Positions 24,555 through 32,010 of a DNA stretch of 33,547 bases are shown piece by piece. The notes beneath the pieces were generated by a model. The model saw only the letters and a program-made list of their open reading frames with translations. It was not told the DNA's origin and did no database searches. Each line of letters opens with the position of its first letter. The first letter of the stretch is position 1. The translations under genes were made by a program, and so were the position numbers. Location of the stretch: contig JAJZAI010000039.1 in NCBI GenBank assembly GCA_021799495.1, positions 1 to 33,547 on the forward strand. Direction: 5' to 3'. Origin of the DNA: Deltaproteobacteria bacterium. Lineage in GTDB: Bacteria; Desulfobacterota; Binatia; Binatales; Binataceae.

Positions 24555-26170
24555 TCCTGGGCCGCGCGATCGAAAAGTTGCCGGATGAACCGGCCGGCGA
24601 TGCGAGCTGGCCGCAACCCGTCTCATTGTGGCGTTACTCGGCAGCGCTCGTCTTCGTTGCGGCGGTGATTGCCAACGCCTGCAGTTATGCCGACATTGAT
24701 TTGTGGGGACATGTCTATTTTGGCGCGGCGATGATACGGGCCGGGCGGATCATCACGAATGATCCATACAATTATTCGGTTCCGAATCATCTCTGGCTCC
24801 ATCATGAGTGGCTGACTGAAGTCATGATGGCGGCGATCTATCAGCATTGCGGAATCATCGGCCTCAAGCTCTGGCATTTCAGCGTAACGGCGTTTGCGAT
24901 TGCGATGTTGTCGATGGCGGAAGGCGAGACGGGCGCGCCGCCGCCGATCCAGTTCGGCGTGCTCGCGGCCGCGGCCCTCACATTATCCGCCGTGATGCAA
25001 TTCAGGCCGCAGATTTTCACATACGCGCTGTTTGCGATGTTGATTTTTCTGCTGACGCGGGATCTTTACGGCCGCCGATCGCATCTTTGGCTCGTTATCC
25101 CGATGCTCGCGTTGTGGTCAAACCTGCACGGCGGGTTTTTCATCGGGTTGGTGACGCTCGGAATTTATACGGCCGCGATCGGCGTTGACGATTTGCTTAC
25201 GGGGCGCGGCTTGAAGCGGGCGTGGCGGCTGGCGGCGCTGACGCTTGCGGCGACGGCCGCGACCTTCGTCAATCCGATCGGAATCGAATGCTGGCGCACG
25301 GTGTTTGTATCGCTGACTGATCCGCTGGCGCACAAGGTGATGGCGGACTGGCGGCCAATCGTTACCGTCATCCGCGATTCCGGCGTTCATGGTTCCGATA
25401 ATTTACTACTTGAGGTGTGGGCCGCGTATATGGGAGCCGGAGCCATTTCGATCGCTGTTACTCCGCGTCGCGATGATTGGCCGCTAATCGCGATTGCCGC
25501 GGTGATGGCGGCGGCGGCGTTTAGCGCGATCCGCAATATTCCGCTGCCGATAATCGCGGGAGCGCCGCTGCTTGCCCGGCATCTCGATTTGACTTTCCGC
25601 AAGCTAGCGGCCCGGAAGGGCGATTTGGCCAATTCCGCAGCGCAAGAAACGAGCGGCGTCTTCCAGCGGATGTCGATCGCCGGCCAGAGTCTGATATTCA
25701 TCGCGTCATTCGCGGTGCTGTTCGGAAGAGAGGGGCTGTGGTCGGCGAAATTGGCGGCGGTTGGTGAATATCCGTCAGGCGCGGTAAGCTTCATGAAGGA
25801 GCACAACCTGCATGGCAATATCCTGAATCCATCACAATGGGGGCAATATTTGATTTGGCACCTTGCTCCCGAATCCAAAATTTTTTACGACAGCCGGTTC
25901 GACACCGTATATCCCCAAAAAGTTTTGATTCAATATCTGGATTTTTTCTTCGAACCGCCATCAGGCGCCCGGCTACTGAATGAATATCCACATAATTTCG
26001 TACTTGTGATTACGAACTCGCCCACTTACAAAATGATGCTCGAGCAGCGGGCATGGAAACCGCTCTACCGGGATTCCGTTTGCGCCTTGTTCGCTCCCGC
26101 CGCTTCGCGGGCGGCCGAGATGCCGGGCCTGCCCGTGATTGGCAAAGCGCGGAAGACTTTTTTCCCCTGA
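24551..26170 (+). CDS. Multi-pass membrane protein, paralogue B of a tandem pair
   Basis: The 539-residue protein starts with GTG overlapping the stop of the previous gene and shares its length and its motifs in the same order: DLWGHVYFGA, NDPYNYSVPNHLWLHHEWLT, FRPQIFTYALFAM, WSNLHGGFFIG, LHGNILNPSQWGQYLIWHLA, PESKIFYDSRFDTVYP and PTYKMMLEQRAWKPLYRDSV. The pair came from gene duplication and diverged considerably. Translational coupling suggests they act together, maybe as a heterodimer. The function is not known; glycan or lipid-linked sugar transfer is a guess from membrane topology and the GT39-like gene upstream. Confidence 0.82.
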   Translation: MILGRAIEKLPDEPAGDASWPQPVSLWRYSAALVFVAAVIANACSYADIDLWGHVYFGAAMIRAGRIITNDPYNYSVPNHLWLHHEWLTEVMMAAIYQHCGIIGLKLWHFSVTAFAIAMLSMAEGETGAPPPIQFGVLAAAALTLSAVMQFRPQIFTYALFAMLIFLLTRDLYGRRSHLWLVIPMLALWSNLHGGFFIGLVTLGIYTAAIGVDDLLTGRGLKRAWRLAALTLAATAATFVNPIGIECWRTVFVSLTDPLAHKVMADWRPIVTVIRDSGVHGSDNLLLEVWAAYMGAGAISIAVTPRRDDWPLIAIAAVMAAAAFSAIRNIPLPIIAGAPLLARHLDLTFRKLAARKGDLANSAAQETSGVFQRMSIAGQSLIFIASFAVLFGREGLWSAKLAAVGEYPSGAVSFMKEHNLHGNILNPSQWGQYLIWHLAPESKIFYDSRFDTVYPQKVLIQYLDFFFEPPSGARLLNEYPHNFVLVITNSPTYKMMLEQRAWKPLYRDSVCALFAPAASRAAEMPGLPVIGKARKTFFP

Positions 26171-26308
26171 TTCAGTATTGATTCGCCGCTTTCGCCAGAT
26201 TTTGCGCGACCGCCGCATAAGTTTGGAGACCGGCGGGAGTTCGCCAATCTTGCGCGGGGCGGCTCCACTGGCGCAAAGCACAATTCGGATGGCATACTCT
26301 ATTTTTGC

Positions 26309-26401
26309 GGAGAGGTGGCTGAGCCTGGTTTATGGCGCACGCCTGGAGAGCGTGTAGACCCCGAAAGGGTCTCGGGGGTTCAAATCCCCCCCTCTCCGCC
26401 A
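26309..26401 (+). tRNA. tRNA-Ser (anticodon GGA)
   Basis: The cloverleaf is complete. The acceptor stem is GGAGAGG/CCTCTCC with discriminator G and an encoded CCA. The anticodon stem is CACGC/GCGTG with loop CTGGAGA, anticodon GGA at 26,345-26,347, reading UCC and UCU. The long variable arm (GACCC-CGAAA-GGGTC) is typical of serine tRNAs, and the T arm is GGGGG-TTCAAAT-CCCCC. A CATACT hexamer about 10 nt upstream may be the -10 box. No second copy of its 3' end occurs in the window. Confidence 0.97.
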
Positions 26402-26655
26402 GACCGGCCGCAAGATTTCGCTTCAATCCAGAGTATGTGCGTGAGCAGAATTCGGGATCGATCCGGCGATGCGGGATGAGACGGGACATGCACGGGACGA
26501 GCCGGAACAATAGCCGGCGTGCACCCCGATGCCAGTCAGTCCGGCTGATGCGAGGCGGCGCGATATGGCGCTTTGGTTGAGCCGCTTTTTGGCGAGGCTG
26601 CCGGCTTGCGATTACAGTCGGCGCAAGCGAGGACGTCCATAAATCAGACAGCGTT
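26402..26655. other. Intergenic region between tRNA-Ser and DUF2063 gene
   Basis: I see no credible gene or RNA here. Short open frames lack ribosome sites and resemble no family. The two neighbouring transcription units converge. Confidence 0.4.
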
Positions 26656-27555
26656 CTATGAACGTTCTTTTCGCGCCCTTCGGTTCTTTGATTGCGCGCC
26701 GTCCGCGACAGCGTCAACCGCCGGCGTCCTGGCCAGCAAGCCGTCCGCGATCCATCCTGCAAATATGCAGTTTATCGCTTCGACCGGATTCTCATCGCCC
26801 AGTCTTTCGGCCAGTATCTCGCACAGCCTGTCAAACGTCGCGCCGTTTGACATGACCTTCAGCGCCTCATTCTCGGCCGCCTCCAATTCCCGGAAATAGA
26901 CTTGCCCGGCGCGGCGCCAGATGATGACCGTGGCCGGTTCGCGCGCCGGATCGCTCCACTGCCCGGAATTTTCGATGGCGCGGCGGACGCCCGCGATCCG
27001 CCATTCGCATTCCAGTATTACTGACGCTGGAACCATGCGGAGCAAGAGCGCCGGCCAGCTCTCGGGCGCGATATTGCGCAGCTCGGCCGCGTTGAGAGCT
27101 GCGCAATCCGGGGCGACAAAGATTTCCGAGATCGCCCACTCCAGGCCGGCCAGATCGGCCAGGAATGGCGGCTGAAAAATTCGCGATTGGCCGGCGAGGA
27201 ACCGGGCAAAGCGCCGGCCGGCCCAATCTATCGACGGCTCCGTGGGCGGATGTTCGACGAGGTATTCGCGAACCAGCTTGCCAAACTCGATTTCGCCCGC
27301 GACCGCCATGGTCGCCGGGAAATCTTCCTTGAGGCATTCGAGCAGCCGCTGAAAATAAGCCGCGGAGTATATTTCGATACGTTCGAGGGCGCCGGGACCG
27401 GCTTCGCTCCTGATGACGTTTTCGACTTCGGAGCAAGCGCTATAGTTCTTGCCGCGCCGCGCCCTGGTAGTGCGGGAAGGCGCGGTGACGCGCTTATAGA
27501 GAAACGTCTGGAGTTCTTTGAGATGCACGATCGCGTGTGGAGTCTTTCGCGCCAT
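26656..27555 (-). CDS. DUF2063 family protein, MNIO partner (BufC-like)
   Basis: The protein has 299 residues from the ATG at 27,555 (MARKTPHAIVHLKELQTFLY). The N-terminal DUF2063 domain is clear: LQTFLYKR, then ERIEIYSAAYFQRLLECLKE, DFPATMAVAGEIEFGKLVRE and YLVEHPPTEPSIDWAGRRFA, then FLADLAGLEWAISEIFVAPD. In RiPP clusters such proteins bind the precursor and present it to the DUF692 enzyme. It overlaps the MNIO gene by 62 nt, so the pair is tightly coupled. The C-terminus ends in a basic tail (SKNRRARKERS). An upstream ATG at 27,657 is possible but adds only low-complexity sequence. Confidence 0.88.
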   Translation of the reverse strand: MARKTPHAIVHLKELQTFLYKRVTAPSRTTRARRGKNYSACSEVENVIRSEAGPGALERIEIYSAAYFQRLLECLKEDFPATMAVAGEIEFGKLVREYLVEHPPTEPSIDWAGRRFARFLAGQSRIFQPPFLADLAGLEWAISEIFVAPDCAALNAAELRNIAPESWPALLLRMVPASVILECEWRIAGVRRAIENSGQWSDPAREPATVIIWRRAGQVYFRELEAAENEALKVMSNGATFDRLCEILAERLGDENPVEAINCIFAGWIADGLLARTPAVDAVADGAQSKNRRARKERS

Positions 27556-28411
27556 CCGCCGCCTGAGCGCGCCGCCGCGCCTCCTCGGCAGTGGCCGCGA
27601 GAGTGGCGAATCCGGGTATGTTGTCGTCCCATTCGACCAGCGTCGAAACCGGTCCAAAGCGGCGCAGCGCGTAATCGTAAAGCGACCAGACTTCTTCCCG
27701 CACCGGATGATCGTGAGTGTCGAGCAGAAAGGCGCCGTGTTCGCTGTGGCCCGCCATGTGGAACTGCACGACCCGTTCGATCGGAATCATGTCGATGTAC
27801 GTCACCGGATCGAAGCGGTGGTTGAAGGCGTTGACGAAGATATTGTTGATGTCCAGCAATATTCCGCAGTCCGCCTCTTGCGCCACCGCCGCCAGAAACT
27901 CCCATTCGCTGAGCGTCGAGTCGGTGAATTCCATATAGCTCGACACATTTTCGATCAGAATCGGCCGTTCGAGTATCTCCTGGACCGTGCGAATACGCTT
28001 GGCCACATGCCGTAGCGCCTCTTCGGTATAGGGCAAGGGCATCAGGTCGTGCAGATTGCGCCCGCCCACGCCAGTCCAGCATAGATGATCCGATATCCAT
28101 GCCGGTTCGAAGCGGCGGGCGAGTGACGCGAGCCTGCTCAGATAGCCGCGATTCAGCGGATCGGTCGAGCCGATGGAAAGACTGACCCCGTGCAGGACGA
28201 TCGGATAGTGCTCACGGACTTTTTCGAGAACCTGAAGCGGGCGGCCGCCGGCCACCATGAAGTTCTCCGAGATCACTTCGAACCAGTCCATCCGGGGATG
28301 ATGGTCAAGAATGTGATTGTAGTGAGGACGGCGCAGGCCTGCGCCGAAGCCCAGAAAGGGAAAAGCGTTACGCTTGCGGAATTCCACCATCATTTCGATT
28401 GCGCCGCCCAT
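27494..28411 (-). CDS. DUF692 multinuclear non-heme iron oxidase (MNIO, BufB-like)
   Basis: The 305-residue TIM-barrel-type protein has the family signature throughout: LGFGAGLRRPHY, FEVISENFMV (Glu49), IVLHGVSLSIG (His74), WISDHLCWTG (Asp108, His109), ILIENVSSYM (Glu154), ILLDINNIFVNA (Asp187), VQFHMAGHSEH (His218), LLDTHDHPVRE (Asp231, His233) and LVEWDDNIP (Glu260). These acidic and histidine residues are the expected ligands of the iron cluster that oxidises cysteines in precursor peptides to oxazolone/thioamide or thiooxazole products. The annotated start is ATG at 28,411; ATGs at 28,393 and 28,390 are alternatives. It follows a Cys-repeat precursor and overlaps a DUF2063 gene, the standard core. 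Confidence 0.95.
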   Translation of the reverse strand: MGGAIEMMVEFRKRNAFPFLGFGAGLRRPHYNHILDHHPRMDWFEVISENFMVAGGRPLQVLEKVREHYPIVLHGVSLSIGSTDPLNRGYLSRLASLARRFEPAWISDHLCWTGVGGRNLHDLMPLPYTEEALRHVAKRIRTVQEILERPILIENVSSYMEFTDSTLSEWEFLAAVAQEADCGILLDINNIFVNAFNHRFDPVTYIDMIPIERVVQFHMAGHSEHGAFLLDTHDHPVREEVWSLYDYALRRFGPVSTLVEWDDNIPGFATLAATAEEARRRAQAADGAKDSTRDRASQRTPDVSL

Positions 28412-28420
28412 GGCGCCGCG

Positions 28421-28445
28421 CCGCTTCGCCTCGGAGCCGAAGCGG
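28421..28445 (-). promoter_or_regulatory. Second hairpin before MNIO start, alternative to 28,442-28,472
   Basis: The arms CCGCTTCG and CGAAGCGG (8 bp) enclose a 9-nt loop, ending about 10 nt before the MNIO ATG. The last four bases are also the first four of the next hairpin, so both cannot form completely at once. It could mask the ribosome site. Confidence 0.35.
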
Positions 28446-28472
28446 GGATGCCGGCTGAACCGGCATCCCCGC
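28442..28472 (-). promoter_or_regulatory. 13-bp perfect hairpin between precursor and MNIO gene
   Basis: GCGGGGATGCCGG-CTGAA-CCGGCATCCCCGC is a perfect 13-bp stem with a 5-nt loop, 18 nt past the precursor stop. No T-run follows on the minus strand. A mRNA stabiliser or partial terminator here would give much more precursor than enzyme, as is common in RiPP operons. Confidence 0.6.
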
Positions 28473-28490
28473 CTGTCAGCGGCGGCGCCT

Positions 28491-28709
28491 TTACATGCTC
28501 ATACCCTTGCATGAGCTGTGGCCCTTGCACGAACTATGGCCTTTACACGAGCTATGGCCTTTACACGAGCTGATGCCCTTGCACGAGTTGGCGCCAAAGG
28601 CATTGAGCCGCGCCGCCTGTTCGCTTGAGGCAGTCGGACTCGGCGTCGCCATGAACAACGCGGCAGCCGCGTTGGCCAGAGTCGTTCCAGAAACTGCATT
28701 CCTTTCCAT
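28491..28709 (-). CDS. Bufferin-type RiPP metallophore precursor with five SCKG repeats
   Basis: The 72-residue peptide begins MERNAVSGTTLANAAAALFM, a leader that resembles the signal-peptide-like start of BufA2-type precursors (SGT-LA-AAAALF). After a spacer (residues 21-40) the core is five copies of an S-C-K-G unit with cysteines at 43, 49, 55, 61 and 67, spaced exactly 6 residues apart, and the end is GMSM. The CKG motif next to a DUF692 gene is the mark of MNIO-modified peptides, which bind copper or other metals. The start at 28,709 is decided by a consensus AGGAGG site 5 nt upstream. Known relatives, from memory, have fewer, unevenly spaced CKG motifs; an unbroken hexapeptide array is unusual. 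Confidence 0.85.
   Translation of the reverse strand: MERNAVSGTTLANAAAALFMATPSPTASSEQAARLNAFGANSCKGISSCKGHSSCKGHSSCKGHSSCKGMSM
28495..28584 (-). repeat. Five tandem 18-bp units encoding the SCKG array
   Basis: Five units start at 28,495, 28,513, 28,531, 28,549 and 28,567. The second to fourth are closest (GAGCTATGGCCTTTACAC type on the plus strand). Each encodes one hexapeptide S-S-C-K-G-[HIM] on the minus strand. Changes are mostly synonymous or affect the sixth residue. Unequal recombination or slippage could change copy number. Confidence 0.9.
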
Positions 28710-28714
28710 GCTAA

Positions 28715-28720
28715 CCTCCT
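28715..28720 (-). promoter_or_regulatory. Consensus ribosome binding site of the precursor gene
   Basis: AGGAGG on the minus strand lies 5 nt before the ATG at 28,709. It is the strongest site of the cluster, and fixes the precursor start over the longer open frame from 28,796. Confidence 0.8.
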
Positions 28721-28833
28721 GTGGGTGCGGTGTCGGACCCGTGGGCGACCGGAGTTGGTCACCTCCACTGTCTTCCAAATCCGCTTCGCGTTTCAAGGAT
28801 GAATGGGCGGAAACTCGAACGGCGGCGAATCTC

Positions 28834-29274
28834 CTATCGGGCCGCTTTCAGCGGATCGGCGAATTCGGTCGCAAATCCGCGCGCCTTGAGCGCCTCGACG
28901 CAGCAGGCGATATCTTCATCGATAGTTCCGCCGCTGACGCCGACTGCGCCAAGGAATTCGCCATCTTCCACGATCGGAAAGCCGCCTGCGACCATGCAGA
29001 TGCGATCGTCGGTGTGCTGGAGCCCATAGGCCATCGCATCGGGCATCATTATCGCTCGCACCATCGCGGTCGGACGTTTGAAGGCGATCGCTGTCCAGGC
29101 TTTCTTGATCGCAATATCGACGTTGGCGATCCTGCCGCCTTCGGGCCGCTCCAGTCCTCGCAGATGGCCGCCGAAATCGACGATCGCCGTCGTACTCGAC
29201 TTGCCGCATCGATGAGCCTCGCGCCCGGACGCCTCAAGCATCTTGCGCACTTCATCAAGTTTCAGTTCACGCAT
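28834..29274 (-). CDS. GlcG/HbpS-like protein (DUF336)
   Basis: The protein has 146 residues: AIVDFGGHLRGLERPEGGRI, VDIAIKKAWTAIAFKRPTAM, ICMVAGGFPIVEDGEFLGAV and GVSGGTIDEDIACCVEALKA are the four conserved blocks of the GlcG/HbpS family. Some members bind haem; others lie in glycolate or diol-oxidation operons without a proven role. GAGGAAGG precedes the ATG. It is the last of three genes with a GlcF-like and a GlcD-like protein, 124 nt upstream of the RiPP precursor. Confidence 0.9.
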   Translation of the reverse strand: MRELKLDEVRKMLEASGREAHRCGKSSTTAIVDFGGHLRGLERPEGGRIANVDIAIKKAWTAIAFKRPTAMVRAIMMPDAMAYGLQHTDDRICMVAGGFPIVEDGEFLGAVGVSGGTIDEDIACCVEALKARGFATEFADPLKAAR

Positions 29275-29293
29275 CGGAGACCTTCCTCATGGT

Positions 29294-30691
29294 TTACAGG
29301 CCAAGAATCTGCGGGCTCATGATCCCGTTGGGATCGAGCGTCTTTTTCAACCTGGCCAAAGTGGTGTGATAGCGCCCGAATTGATCCATCATCGGCGCCC
29401 AAACCCGGCCGGACTTGTAGGGCACGCATTCGTTCGCCAGCAGGTCGCGGCAGCAGCGCTCGGACGCCATCCGGATCTGCTCCCACTGCTCGCGCTCTTC
29501 GTAAAAAACGATGACGGCGCCATGCACGCCGCGGCGGCATAGCACCAACCCGCCTGCCCAGATGAATTCGGGATGAGCCTCTCGATTGTTCTGGATCGCG
29601 CGGAAAAAGCGCGGGACGGTCTCGTTCGCCATCGAGCACATCAGCAACGCGCACATCGAGCGGCCGAAATATCCCGCGTAAGAATACCAGAAGGTGTTGT
29701 CGCGTCGCAGTTTGGCGAAAAAGATCTCGTCGAAGAGCGCGAACTCGGCGCCGCCGAACCTGCCCGCTTCGGCGACGATACGGGCGCGGTCGCGCGCCAC
29801 CTCTTCGCTTGTACCGCGGGCGTCCAGGGCCAGACAGAAGCGCGGCAGAGCGGCCCGCTCGAACTGCGGCCGGGCGCCCATCACGCGCGCCTCGATCGCC
29901 TTGTCCTCGTAGCCGGCGCCGTACCAGAGATTGTGCGTCAGTTCCTTGAGTTGAAGCGCGGAGATGAAACGCGCGCCCGATTCATAGTCGGGAAAACCCA
30001 GAGCGAAGGTCTCCTGATATTCGGGCCGGGGATGGACCCATAAAGCGATTTTGGTGATCACCCCAAGGGAGCCGCTGGCGCCCAGGAACATTCCCGTCAG
30101 GTCGGGACCGACGGCATAACGGGCGAAAAAACCCGCATCGGCCAGCACCGCGCTGCCCGTGCGCAAAAGTTCTCCGCTGGGCAGGACGACTTCCAACCCT
30201 GCGACCTCGTCGCCCGTGCTTTGATAACGCGGCGAGCCGGTGCCCAGGCCGTGAGAGGCGATTGCGCCGCCCACGGTGCCGGCGGCTCCTGTGAGCGGGA
30301 CCACGCCCAGGGTTAATCCGCGCCGCCCCAATTCAGCCAGCAACGCGCCGTAGGTAACGCCGGGTTCGACCAGCGCCAGTCCGCGATCTTCGTCGATTTT
30401 CAGGATGCGGTTCAGCGCCGAGGTATCCAGCACGATCGCGCCGTCGCAGGGATTGGCGCCGCCGGCATAAGTCGATCCCGCCGCGCGCACATAGAGCGGA
30501 ACCTTGCGCCGATTGGCCGTGGCGACCGCCGCGGCCACATCCTCGACGCTGCGCGCGATCACCGCCGCTGCCGGATTGCCGCCGGGCGCAATCGAGGTGT
30601 CGCGCCGGTACCCGAGCAGGTCGATCTTGTCTTCGAGGACGAGCGCGCCGCCCTGACCGGCGAGTTCCGTTCCGATTTGACTGAGCTTCAT
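29294..30691 (-). CDS. FAD-linked oxidase (GlcD-like, PCMH/VAO family)
   Basis: The protein has 465 residues. The N-terminal FAD-binding domain is clear: ARSVEDVAAAVATANRRKVP, LYVRAAGSTYAGGANP, VEPGVTYGALLAELGRRGLT, GTVGGAIASHGLGTGSPRYQ and LTGMFLGASGSLGVITKIAL. The C-terminal substrate-binding half ends LKKTLDPNGIMSPQILGL, as in D-lactate/glycolate-type oxidases. It probably oxidises a 2-hydroxy acid or similar and passes electrons to the Fe-S protein encoded upstream, whose stop overlaps its start (TAATG). The substrate is not known. Confidence 0.9.
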   Translation of the reverse strand: MKLSQIGTELAGQGGALVLEDKIDLLGYRRDTSIAPGGNPAAAVIARSVEDVAAAVATANRRKVPLYVRAAGSTYAGGANPCDGAIVLDTSALNRILKIDEDRGLALVEPGVTYGALLAELGRRGLTLGVVPLTGAAGTVGGAIASHGLGTGSPRYQSTGDEVAGLEVVLPSGELLRTGSAVLADAGFFARYAVGPDLTGMFLGASGSLGVITKIALWVHPRPEYQETFALGFPDYESGARFISALQLKELTHNLWYGAGYEDKAIEARVMGARPQFERAALPRFCLALDARGTSEEVARDRARIVAEAGRFGGAEFALFDEIFFAKLRRDNTFWYSYAGYFGRSMCALLMCSMANETVPRFFRAIQNNREAHPEFIWAGGLVLCRRGVHGAVIVFYEEREQWEQIRMASERCCRDLLANECVPYKSGRVWAPMMDQFGRYHTTLARLKKTLDPNGIMSPQILGL

Positions 30692-31908
30692 TACACGACC
30701 CGCCTCAAGCGAAAATAGCTGTCGATGAATTCAAAGACGCCCATCACCGCGGGGAAGCCCGCCGCTTGCGAACGCCGCAAGTGGGCGACGCAAAGCGGGC
30801 TGGCGCCAAGCACGACGACAGCGCCGGCCTCGGCAAACGATCTCAGCTTGCCATCAGCCATGCGCGCCGCGGATTGCGGGCTCATCCGCGGCATTCCGCC
30901 CGCGGCGCCGCAACACACAGCGTAGCTTCCCTGATCCGCGACGGCGACCGTTTGGCATCCCAGGCGATCGAGCAGCGCACGGATTCGCAGCGGGTGGTTC
31001 GCAGCCCCGGCAATGCCGTGACTCTTCTTGCTCAGATGGCAGGAATCGAGAAGTCCAATCGGTCCGGCCGCAGCGTTCACCCTGGGCTCGAAGCCGATCC
31101 GGCCTTCCGCGACCGCCCGCTCGATCAGATCGAAAGCGTGAAGCACTTCGACCCCGTCGGCGAGCTGCGTTCCAGCGAGGCTCCCGAGGCATTCGGCGCC
31201 TGACGCCACGACGCGGCGGCATCCGCTGCGCGCGATCGCCGCAGCCAATTCCCGCCGTTCAGCGTCGGCTTCGGCTGGGAATCCGATCTCTTCCAATGGG
31301 GCGCCGCAGCAGCGCGCCTGCTCGGGCGGCAACAGCTTCAGCGGCACGCCGGCTTGATGCAATACCGACACGGTTGCGCGCGCTTCAGCCGGCGCCTCGT
31401 AACTTGCGGCGCATCCGGGAAGATAGAGCGCGCCGGCGCCGGCGGCGATACCGTCGAGTCCCGCGGCCCAGTGGTTGCGCGTCTCGATCGACGCGCCGGC
31501 GGGGTTGTGGCGCTCGACGACATTCTCGGCGATCGCCGCAATCGGCGCCGGCGCGAAGCCTTGCGCGACCATCGCTGCGCGAATCTGTTTAACCAGATGC
31601 GCCGGCCGCAAGCCTACCGGACAGACTTCCTCGCAATTGCCGCAGGTGGTGCAGTTGAAAAAGCGTTCGATCAGTGAATTTATCGGCAGTTCTTCGCCTT
31701 CGAGCACGGCGCGCGCCGTAGTCAAATAACCCTTGCCCGAATACCCCGGAGCGGGGTTGTGATGAAGCAGCGTGGGGCACACGTGCTGAATCCCGCGCTC
31801 TTCCCAGTGCATTTCAACGCAATAATTGCAGCGCAGGCAGTGATAGAGGTTCTCCACGAATGGCTCAGCCGCCTGAGCCAGCGACGTCCTTAATTCATCT
31901 TGCGCCAT
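30691..31908 (-). CDS. GlcF-like Fe-S/CCG-domain oxidoreductase subunit
   Basis: The protein has 405 residues. The N-terminal ferredoxin part has an unusual first cluster, C24-x2-C27-x2-C30 with the fourth Cys only at 44 (CLRCNYCVEMHWEERGIQHV then CP), and a regular second one, CTTCGNCEEVCPVG (C86, C89, C92, C96). Two CCG domains follow, with QARCCGAPLEE and YAVCCGAAGGMPRM, the cysteine-rich signature of GlcF, HdrB/D and LutA-like electron carriers. It probably takes electrons from the FAD oxidase to quinone. Overlap with the oxidase start indicates coupling. Confidence 0.9.
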   Translation of the reverse strand: MAQDELRTSLAQAAEPFVENLYHCLRCNYCVEMHWEERGIQHVCPTLLHHNPAPGYSGKGYLTTARAVLEGEELPINSLIERFFNCTTCGNCEEVCPVGLRPAHLVKQIRAAMVAQGFAPAPIAAIAENVVERHNPAGASIETRNHWAAGLDGIAAGAGALYLPGCAASYEAPAEARATVSVLHQAGVPLKLLPPEQARCCGAPLEEIGFPAEADAERRELAAAIARSGCRRVVASGAECLGSLAGTQLADGVEVLHAFDLIERAVAEGRIGFEPRVNAAAGPIGLLDSCHLSKKSHGIAGAANHPLRIRALLDRLGCQTVAVADQGSYAVCCGAAGGMPRMSPQSAARMADGKLRSFAEAGAVVVLGASPLCVAHLRRSQAAGFPAVMGVFEFIDSYFRLRRVV

Positions 31909-32010
31909 TTTACACTCAACCGACCCGCATGGTTCGCAAAATCATGCGAATGCGATTGTTTCTAAGAAGTAGCCAAAAAAAAGTCCATTCATTGTTTCTG
32001 GCTTGCCTGA

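Noticed and set aside
26309-26401. tRNA-Ser as the prophage attachment site
   Set aside because: The prophage edge is about 12.7 kb away, and no second copy of the tRNA 3' end occurs in the window; the Mu-like type also does not need tRNA sites.
28495-28584. Possible CRISPR-like array
   Set aside because: The 18-bp units are directly adjacent without spacers and lie in frame within a precursor gene.
28499-28768. Alternative 89-codon frame over the Cys-repeat region
   Set aside because: It reads the same repeat as Ala/Arg-rich sequence and has no ribosome site comparable to the AGGAGG of the SCKG frame.
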